From: Rhodobiaceae bacterium
GTDB taxonomy: Bacteria > Pseudomonadota > Alphaproteobacteria > Parvibaculales > Parvibaculaceae
Assembly: GCA_021404525.1 (NCBI GenBank)
Contig: JAAWWE010000012.1
Span: 1 to 64,000 of the forward strand
Reading direction: 5' to 3'
DNA length: 64,000 nt
Part shown: positions 58,583 through 64,000 of the stretch, piece after piece
Numbering within the stretch: the stretch's first letter is position 1
Layout of the letters: the number at the start of each line of letters is the position of its first letter
Program-made: the position numbers and the translations under genes
Notes under the pieces: model-generated
What the model was told of the DNA's origin: nothing
The model's database searches: none
What the model saw: only the letters and a program-made list of their open reading frames with translations

Positions 58583-59240
58583 CGACCTGCCTGTCGCGGG
58601 GGAAGACCCCTCTGCGTTCATTCGCGCCCACACCGCATTGCACGAACCACCGCTCGTGCCCGAGCTTCAACTGCATCTGGCAACAGAGGGGGACGCGCTC
58701 TGGCGCATGGGCGAAGATGAATTGGCAGCGACGGACCTCCCTGCCCCTTTTTGGGCCTTCGCCTGGGCAGGCGGGCAGGCGCTTGCCCGCTATATCATCG
58801 ATACGCCTGACATTATCGCAGAGAAGAGAGTGCTCGACTTTGGGTCGGGCTCCGGCCTTGTTGGCCTCGCTTCCATGCACGCCGGGGCGATGTCGGCCCT
58901 GGCCGCTGATATTGATGTCTTTGCCTGCGCAGCGGCAACTCTCAACGCGCGCGCCAACAATGTTCGCCTTTCCACAACATCCGATGATCTCGTGGGCCAG
59001 GATGGTCCCTGGGACATCATCCTGGTGGGGGACATGTGCTACGAACAGCCTCTCGCGGACTCGGTCGAAGCATGGTTGCTGGATCAAGCGTCGAAGGGGA
59101 TCAAGGTCCTGATCGGCGATCCAGGCCGCACCTATCTCCCCAAAGGCCGCCTTCAGAAAGTCATCTCCTATGCGGTAAAAACATCCCGGGAGTTGGAGGA
59201 TACGGATGTGCGGAACACCTCTGTTTGGCAGTTTTCCTAA
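58494..59240 (+). CDS. ETF-beta lysine methyltransferase-like protein (METTL20/PrmA-like)
   Basis: Class I methyltransferase with the METTL20 pattern LPAPFWAFAWAGGQALARYI, VLDFGSGSGLVGLASMHAGA, AADIDVFACAAATLNARANN and DIILVGDMCYEQPLAD. In animals and some bacteria the family methylates ETF-beta, damping electron flow from dehydrogenases. The ATG at 58494 gives the longest frame; a TTG at 58542 may be the true start. Either way it overlaps the desaturase. Up to 248 residues. The ETF-QO gene at the left edge is the only other ETF-related gene seen. Confidence 0.82.
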   Translation: MIRTSPAKSFTTRGGALPGLRRKGSKLLTDDLPVAGEDPSAFIRAHTALHEPPLVPELQLHLATEGDALWRMGEDELAATDLPAPFWAFAWAGGQALARYIIDTPDIIAEKRVLDFGSGSGLVGLASMHAGAMSALAADIDVFACAAATLNARANNVRLSTTSDDLVGQDGPWDIILVGDMCYEQPLADSVEAWLLDQASKGIKVLIGDPGRTYLPKGRLQKVISYAVKTSRELEDTDVRNTSVWQFS

Positions 59241-59282
59241 GATTTTGACCGGATAGCTCATTCTGCTTGCCAAGGCGGCAAT

Positions 59283-59300
59283 TAGTTCATATATGAACTA
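59283..59300 (+). promoter_or_regulatory. MarR operator overlapping the start
   Basis: TAGTTCATATATGAACTA is a perfect 18-base palindrome. The ATG at 59293 lies inside it; the ATG at 59302 lies two bases past it. MarR proteins bind such sites, so self-repression is likely. Confidence 0.78.
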
Positions 59301-59301
59301 C

Positions 59302-59763
59302 ATGTCTCAACAACCCCGCATATTCCATCTCATGCAGCTTGCCCACCGTGCGCTTTTCCGAGCCGCCGATCAGCGACTGCAGGCCTCCTTGGGGATCAGC
59401 GCGGTTCAACAGGGCGCCCTTTTTGTCATAGGCAAACAGGAACCGTGCAAACCCTCTTCGATCGCCAAGGCGCTGGATATGAACAAGTCTGCGGTCACAA
59501 CGCTGCTCACGCGCTTGGAGACAGCCGGGTTTATTCAACGTGTTGCTGACGCCCAGGATGGGCGCGCGCAGCGCATCAGCCTCACTGCCAAAGGCAAGGA
59601 TGCCATCCGGAAATCCGTACCACTCACCAAGCAAGCGAATGCTGACCTTCTCAATGGATTTCAACCCCACGAAGTGGAAACCATTGAACGGTTTCTCACC
59701 CAAGTCATTTCAACGTCGGCTCGCGCTGCGTCCCTGACCAGCCCTGAGCCTTCCCCCAAATAG
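59302..59763 (+). CDS. MarR family regulator
   Basis: Winged helix: ISAVQQGALFVIGKQEPCKPSSIAKALDMNKSAVTTLLTRLETAGFIQRVADAQDGRAQ. The second ATG (59302) is used because the first (59293) lies within the operator. 153 residues. Directly precedes the enoyl-CoA hydratase gene, so likely controls it, possibly by sensing an acyl or aromatic-acid ligand (inference). Confidence 0.88.
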   Translation: MSQQPRIFHLMQLAHRALFRAADQRLQASLGISAVQQGALFVIGKQEPCKPSSIAKALDMNKSAVTTLLTRLETAGFIQRVADAQDGRAQRISLTAKGKDAIRKSVPLTKQANADLLNGFQPHEVETIERFLTQVISTSARAASLTSPEPSPK

Positions 59764-59779
59764 TCAAAGGATGTTCTCC

Positions 59780-60565
59780 ATGATTGCGACCTCTGAAAAT
59801 ATTCTTGTTCACAAGGAAGCCGGTGTTCTGACCCTCACCATGAACCGGCCGGAAAAGAAAAATGCCCTGACCCAGGACATGTACGCGGCGCTTGCAGACA
59901 ACGTGGTCGCTGCCCAGAGCGACCCTGAAACCAAAGTGGTGCTGATCACCGGGTCCGGCGATTCCTTTACAGCCGGAAATGATCTAGGGGACTTCGCAGG
60001 CAGCGATGACAGCCCAAAAGGCGAAAACGAACTGCCGCCTGTCGGGCGCTATCTTCAGGCAATCCTCAATGCGGAGAAACCGATTGTCGCTGCCGTAAAT
60101 GGTCTCGCGGTTGGCGTCGGCGTAACAATGCTGCTGCATTGCGACCTTGTCTATGCCTCCCCCAATGCCACCTTCCAGACGCCGTTCGTCAATCTCGGGC
60201 TGGTGCCAGAAGCAGGTTCCAGCCTGCTATTGCCCAAGCTCATCGGCACTCAGAAGGCCAATGATATGTTCCTGCTGGGGACGAAGGTCACCGCTGCGGA
60301 TGCTGAGAAGATGGGCCTTGTGTGTTCCATATTCGACGAAAGTGCCCTGATTGAGGAAGTCTCCGATCGCGCAAAGGCGCTCGCGGCCAAAGCGCCGAAC
60401 GCGGTGATCCTCACCAAACAGCTGGTCCGCAAAGACCACAGCGTCGTTGCGCAGCAAATGGCGGATGAAAGCGTGCATTTCTCAGCCCAGCTCAAAACAG
60501 CCGAATTCGCGGAAGCAGCACTGGCATTTGCGGAGAGACGCGCGCCCGATTTCTCGAAACTTTGA
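59780..60565 (+). CDS. Enoyl-CoA hydratase/isomerase
   Basis: Crotonase fold. Oxyanion-hole region: GSGDSFTAGNDLGDFAG, then the NGLAVGVGVTMLLHCDLVYAS helix and LVPEAGSSLLLPKLIG with the Glu typical of hydratase/isomerase. ATG at 59780 has AAAGGA eight bases upstream; the frame opens at 59771. 261 residues. Coexpressed with MarR (16 bases apart). The substrate is not known. Confidence 0.93.
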   Translation: MIATSENILVHKEAGVLTLTMNRPEKKNALTQDMYAALADNVVAAQSDPETKVVLITGSGDSFTAGNDLGDFAGSDDSPKGENELPPVGRYLQAILNAEKPIVAAVNGLAVGVGVTMLLHCDLVYASPNATFQTPFVNLGLVPEAGSSLLLPKLIGTQKANDMFLLGTKVTAADAEKMGLVCSIFDESALIEEVSDRAKALAAKAPNAVILTKQLVRKDHSVVAQQMADESVHFSAQLKTAEFAEAALAFAERRAPDFSKL

Positions 60566-60569
60566 GTCT

Positions 60570-60621
60570 GGAGCCTATTCGGCTTAGCCAGAGCCGTCGA
60601 ATAGGCTCCAACTGCTTTTTT
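60570..60621 (+). terminator. Intrinsic terminator of the enoyl-CoA hydratase gene
   Basis: GGAGCCTATTCG (60570-60581) pairs with CGAATAGGCTCC (60598-60609); a T-run follows at about 60615-60621. It begins four bases after the stop. Confidence 0.88.
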
Positions 60622-60673
60622 GTTTGCCGCATTTTCGAACCGCAAAACCGCCAGCACTTTTGCTGAAAATGCT

Positions 60674-61273
60674 CTAGTAAGCCTGTGGCCGGGAGGCCGA
60701 CACCCGGTCACTCCACTGTCTTGGCCTGCCGGTATATCCAAAGCTTAGGGGCCGGCGGGTCGTCAGAGGACTGGCACCCCGATGGGGCTGTGGCGCGTCC
60801 GTTTTTAGGGCACCAACATGTTCTGATGTTTCACGCAGATCACCGCTACGGTCCTGCACCAGCAAAGGCAGGTTCAAGACGCTTGCCCAGGAACGCCACC
60901 GCGCACCTGCGTCTGCGCCATCAAAAGAGGCATGGACGGTTACGCTCTTGCTAGGGTCGGAGTGACATAGCTCGATCAAAATCACCGGCGCTTCGCGGTC
61001 GCGACCCTTATAGGCGATGGCCATCACCACACCTGCAAAGTCAGATATGGGGGCATCCCACTCCCACACGCCGAGAGGTGGTGAGCTATCCTGCACCACA
61101 ACACGGTCTCGATAGATGGTCGCATAGCGGATAAAGCCGAAGGCGCGACGCCAAACTGGCTGGAAGGGAACTGTCAGGCTCGCAGGAAGGCGATAGGGAT
61201 CGGCATCAAACCCTGGAGACGTCCAGCGTCTGCGAAACCGGTCTGCATCGTCTTTGTCAGCGAAAAACCGCAT
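60674..61273 (-). CDS. DUF6101-like protein
   Basis: Soluble protein of unknown function. FIRYATIYRDRVVVQ, RWRSWASVLNLPLLVQDRSG and RGASPLTTRRPLSFG are blocks I recall in DUF6101 of Rhizobiales. The tail is basic. ATG at 61273 has AGGAA upstream; GTG 61303 is the longer option. Its start overlaps the stop of the small upstream ORF as TGATG. About 199 residues. Confidence 0.68.
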   Translation of the reverse strand: MRFFADKDDADRFRRRWTSPGFDADPYRLPASLTVPFQPVWRRAFGFIRYATIYRDRVVVQDSSPPLGVWEWDAPISDFAGVVMAIAYKGRDREAPVILIELCHSDPSKSVTVHASFDGADAGARWRSWASVLNLPLLVQDRSGDLRETSEHVGALKTDAPQPHRGASPLTTRRPLSFGYTGRPRQWSDRVSASRPQAY

Positions 61274-61482
61274 CAAACGTTCCTGCCCAAGCACGGGGCA
61301 CACTGCCCCTTTCGGTCTAAGAATAGAGAGCGCATGCTTTCTATCTCTTTAACGTGTGCTTCAAACTTTTGTGGGAGTCCCAGAAGGCCCGGAACCCAAG
61401 CGCCGCTTCGTGCTAAGTATTCCAGGTAGGGTCGAATCAGCAGATCAATCCAAGCCTGCTGAGCACGAGGGGACAAAGACAT
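61273..61482 (-). CDS. Small ORF coupled to the DUF6101-like gene
   Basis: 69 residues from an ATG at 61482 (MSLSPRAQQAWIDLLIRPYL and on to PGLLGLPQKFEAHVKEIESM), Leu- and Trp-rich, with an even protein-like composition. The stop (TGA) and the DUF6101 start (ATG) form TGATG. The ATG shares CATG with the divergent MAPEG start at 61481. No clear ribosome site, so uncertain. If not real, this 180-base stretch is intergenic. Confidence 0.4.
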   Translation of the reverse strand: MSLSPRAQQAWIDLLIRPYLEYLARSGAWVPGLLGLPQKFEAHVKEIESMRSLFLDRKGQCAPCLGRNV

Positions 61483-61888
61483 GATCGACAACCCGCTTCA
61501 AATGGTCGGGCTTTACATCGCGATCAACCTGCTATTGAACCTGGCGCTGGCCTATCGGGTGTCCGCCACACGTCAAAAGACCAACGTCATGACAGGGACG
61601 GGTGATCACGAGCCTCTCTACAAATCGACACGGGCACATATCGTCAACAGCGAATACACGCCCATTGGCCTGATCGGGCTCATCGGCCTTTTCATCTTAT
61701 CGGCCTCTATATGGATTATTCACGCTGCAGGTATCGCTCTCACGATGGGGCGTGTTTTGCACGCGATCGGGCTCTATATATCCGCTGACAGCACACGACC
61801 AAGACTCTGGGGAACACTGCTTACCTGGCTTGGGCAGCTCATCACCGGTATTGGGTGCCTTTATTTCTCGCTCACCTATACGATCTAG
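61481..61888 (+). CDS. MAPEG family membrane protein (second)
   Basis: Four spans. Seen: LYIAINLLLNLALAYRV, a HEPLYKSTRAHIVNSEYTPIGLIG loop with the conserved Asn-x-Glu (NSEY), and a late LHAIGLYISADSTRP. Preceded by GAGGGGACA. 135 residues. Only distantly alike to the MAPEG protein at 56047. The family as a whole uses glutathione, and gshA is in the window, but the function here is not known. Confidence 0.85.
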   Translation: MIDNPLQMVGLYIAINLLLNLALAYRVSATRQKTNVMTGTGDHEPLYKSTRAHIVNSEYTPIGLIGLIGLFILSASIWIIHAAGIALTMGRVLHAIGLYISADSTRPRLWGTLLTWLGQLITGIGCLYFSLTYTI

Positions 61889-62025
61889 CCCAAACCTTCC
61901 TCCTTGCCTCAGCCGGGCCAGAGCCACTGCCGGCGCACCCAGCGTTTGCTGACGGCGCGACATTCCTGCTTTTTCTGGTATAAGACCTCCACTCTTGGGG
62001 GCCCATTGCCCCTGCCCTGTTACGG

Positions 62026-63381
62026 ATGTTCTCACACATGCAGCAAGCCCAAGACCGCACCGATCTCCTTCAAGACCTGATTGCCCGCGCCAAAAAGGCC
62101 GGCGCAGACGCCGCTGACGCCTTAATGGTGGAAAGTACGTCTTTTGGCGCCAGCTACCGACTGGGAAGCCTCGAGGATATTGAGCGTTCTGAAACTCAGG
62201 ACCTGGGCCTCCGGGTTATGGTCGGTCAGCAGCAGGCTGTGGTCTCAACCACTGATGTGGCCCCGCGGGCTTTTGACTCCCTTGTCGAACGCGTGATTGC
62301 GATGGCCAAAGTTGCGCCAGAAGACCCTTATTGCGGGCTGGCTGATCCCGCCCGTCTGGCAAAGACCGTCGCCGACCTGGAACTTGATGATGGGAGTGAC
62401 CCTAGAGCAGAGGAGCTGGTTTCGCGGGCGCAGGCCGCCGAAGAAGCAGCTCTTGCCATCACGGGCGTGACAAATTCAGGCGGTGCGGGTGCAAGCTTTG
62501 GCCGGGCGGCAATAACGCTCGTCACCAGCGACGGCTTCTCGGGTCATTATGGCGGCAGCACCCATTCAGTGTCCTGCTCTGTGCTTGCTGGCGAAGGCAC
62601 GGACATGGAACGAGACTATGATTATTCAACGGCCCGGCATTTTTCTGACCTTGAAGACCCGAGCAAGATCGGGCGAGAAGCCGGGGAAAAAGCAGTCCGG
62701 CGACTTGGTGCACGCAAGGTTGAAAGCTGCCAGGTTCCCATCATTTATGACCCCCGTGTTTCTGGTGGATTGGTTGGGCATTTCGCGGGTGCAATCTCTG
62801 GTGCGTCCGTCGCCAGAGGCACGAGCTTCCTGAAAGACAGCCTGGATACACAGGTTTTCAGCAACGGCATTCGGATCACCGACGACCCGTTAAAGAAACG
62901 AGGACGCGGCTCAAAGCCCTTTGATGGTGAGGGCGTGCAAACAGAGGCGCTCACACTGATTGACGATGGTCGTCTGACCACCTGGTTGCTTGATACCTCA
63001 ACAGGAAAACAGCTGGGTTTGCCAAGCAACGGTCGTGCAGCACGAGGTACGGGCGGATCTCCCTCACCCTCAACGACCAATCTGACGCTTGAGGCTGGTT
63101 CCCTGTCACCGGAAGAGTTGATGGCCGACATTACGTCCGGCTTTTACGTGACCGAGATGATTGGCATGGGCGTCAATGGGGTGACGGGCGACTATTCTCG
63201 CGGCGCCTCAGGCTTCTGGATTGAAAATGGCCAGCTCACTTTTCCAGTGAGCGAAATCACCATCGCCGGGAACCTGAAAGACATGTTCGCGAACATCACA
63301 CCTGCCAGCGATCTGGAATTCAAAGCAGCGACCAACGCACCCACCGTGCGGATCGAAGGGATGACCCTTGCCGGAACTTGA
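62026..63381 (+). CDS. pmbA: TldE/PmbA metalloprotease partner
   Basis: Partner of TldD; lacks HExxxH, as usual for TldE. Seen: SLEDIERSETQDLGLRVMVG, YDPRVSGGLVGHFAGAISG and TGVNG-like MGMGVNGVTGDYSRGASGFWI near the end. ATG at 62026 or 62038. 451 residues. It overlaps the next gene by 14 bases. tldD lies 14 kb away, also on the plus strand. Confidence 0.96.
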   Translation: MFSHMQQAQDRTDLLQDLIARAKKAGADAADALMVESTSFGASYRLGSLEDIERSETQDLGLRVMVGQQQAVVSTTDVAPRAFDSLVERVIAMAKVAPEDPYCGLADPARLAKTVADLELDDGSDPRAEELVSRAQAAEEAALAITGVTNSGGAGASFGRAAITLVTSDGFSGHYGGSTHSVSCSVLAGEGTDMERDYDYSTARHFSDLEDPSKIGREAGEKAVRRLGARKVESCQVPIIYDPRVSGGLVGHFAGAISGASVARGTSFLKDSLDTQVFSNGIRITDDPLKKRGRGSKPFDGEGVQTEALTLIDDGRLTTWLLDTSTGKQLGLPSNGRAARGTGGSPSPSTTNLTLEAGSLSPEELMADITSGFYVTEMIGMGVNGVTGDYSRGASGFWIENGQLTFPVSEITIAGNLKDMFANITPASDLEFKAATNAPTVRIEGMTLAGT

Positions 63382-64000
63382 CCCGACGTCTCTTCTCAAT
63401 CTCAAAGAAGATCATCAGCTGCTGTGCGATGCTGTCCGGGCGGCCGGTGCGCTCGCGCTTACCTACTATCAGCGCGACATTGAGCAATGGGACAAGGATG
63501 ACGACACGCCGGTAAGCGAGGCCGACCACGCGGTCAACGCGCTGTTGCATGAGCGCTTGCAGGGGGGGCGGCCCGATTATGGATGGCTGTCGGAAGAGAC
63601 GGACGATGACCCGGTTCGGCTTGAGCGCGATTATGTCTGGGTTGTTGACCCCATTGACGGCACCCGTGCCTTTCTTAAAGGCCGGCCACATTTCACCATC
63701 TGTGTCGCCCTGGTTTTTCAGGGCCAGCCAGTGTCTGCAGCTGTGTTCAATCCCGCAGCCGATGAGTTCTTCGAAGCTCAACTAGGGGGTGGCGCCCTTC
63801 TGAATGGGGCCACCATCTCCCCAAGCAAACGGTGCGACATCGCTGGCTGCCGCATGGCCGCCTTTGCTCCCATGTTCAAGCACCCGGCCTGGCCAGAGCC
63901 GTGGCCGGACATGGATATTGTCAGCCGAAATTCAGTCGCCTATCGGCTGGTGCTTGTGGCAAATGGATTTGTTGATGCCTGTATGGCCCTCAACCGCAAA
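63368..64000 (+). CDS. 3'(2'),5'-bisphosphate nucleotidase/inositol monophosphatase family protein, right-truncated
   Basis: Likely CysQ, which removes 3'-phosphoadenosine 5'-phosphate, or an inositol-phosphatase relative. A stop at 63362 just upstream means the TTG at 63368, with GAAGGGA before it, is the only good start. Metal-binding motifs: DTPVSEADHAVN, WLSEETDD and WVVDPIDGTRAFLKG. Reaches residue 211 at the window end and is still open, so the final third is missing. Start overlaps the pmbA stop. Confidence 0.85.
   Translation, partial: MPELDPTSLLNLKEDHQLLCDAVRAAGALALTYYQRDIEQWDKDDDTPVSEADHAVNALLHERLQGGRPDYGWLSEETDDDPVRLERDYVWVVDPIDGTRAFLKGRPHFTICVALVFQGQPVSAAVFNPAADEFFEAQLGGGALLNGATISPSKRCDIAGCRMAAFAPMFKHPAWPEPWPDMDIVSRNSVAYRLVLVANGFVDACMALNRK

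Overview
This window reads as chromosomal DNA of an alphaproteobacterium. The strongest pointers are a CcrM adenine methyltransferase whose promoter carries a CtrA box and a cluster of GANTC sites, an F0 ATP synthase operon (atpI-B-E-F'-F) without the F1 genes, a ctaC-D-B-G-E/SURF1 cytochrome oxidase operon, the plant/alphaproteobacterial type of glutamate-cysteine ligase, and the ccrM-mutY-dciA-dsbA-smc neighbourhood. Rhizobiales/Parvibaculales is my best guess below class level, with low confidence. No rRNA, tRNA, insertion sequence, prophage or CRISPR array was seen. Coding density is high and almost every gene is housekeeping.

Layout. 1-1043: an ETF-ubiquinone oxidoreductase running off the left edge, whose last about 215 bases are out of frame and much richer in GC. 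1384-8380: uracil-DNA glycosylase, soluble lytic transglycosylase, a MoaB-type protein with an overlapping small gene, a three-gene reverse operon of two glycosyltransferases (TIGR04283/TIGR04282 type) and a methyltransferase, and a PA0069-type radical SAM protein. 8417-9277: an unrecognised gene. 9423-17398: rnhB, ccrM, mutY, dciA-like, a DsbA-like thioredoxin and smc. 17645-20262: the F0 ATP synthase operon. 20326-22798: a nucleotidyltransferase and a serine hydrolase/TetR pair with two operators. 22915-27701: the glycine cleavage operon gcvT-H-PA-PB (split P protein) behind a tandem glycine riboswitch with a clear promoter.

27780-36838: a lipoprotein, ispH-thrB-rnhA, a peroxiredoxin, a lone DsbD N-terminal domain, AlgH, a membrane GGDEF-EAL protein and an acetyltransferase. 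36890-46030: M16 protease, thrC and the oxidase operon, all reading leftward. 46494-53286: tldD, small hypotheticals, gshA, rsmE and a SprA-related metalloprotease-like protein. 53378-60565 is the most accessory-looking stretch: ubiA, then a series of regulator-plus-target modules (TetR/tandem SnoaL/MAPEG, TetR/desaturase/ETF-beta methyltransferase-like, MarR/enoyl-CoA hydratase), each with a recognisable operator, and a free-standing 36-residue membrane peptide gene with its own promoter, ribosome binding site and terminator. 60674-64000: DUF6101-like protein with a coupled small ORF, a second MAPEG protein, pmbA/tldE and the start of a cysQ-type phosphatase.

The regulatory sequences are the most informative part of this window: CtrA/GANTC control of ccrM, the riboswitch, and four repressor-operator sets whose positions explain how each regulator would act. 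The left-edge ETF-QO break is best read first as an assembly or contig-edge problem.
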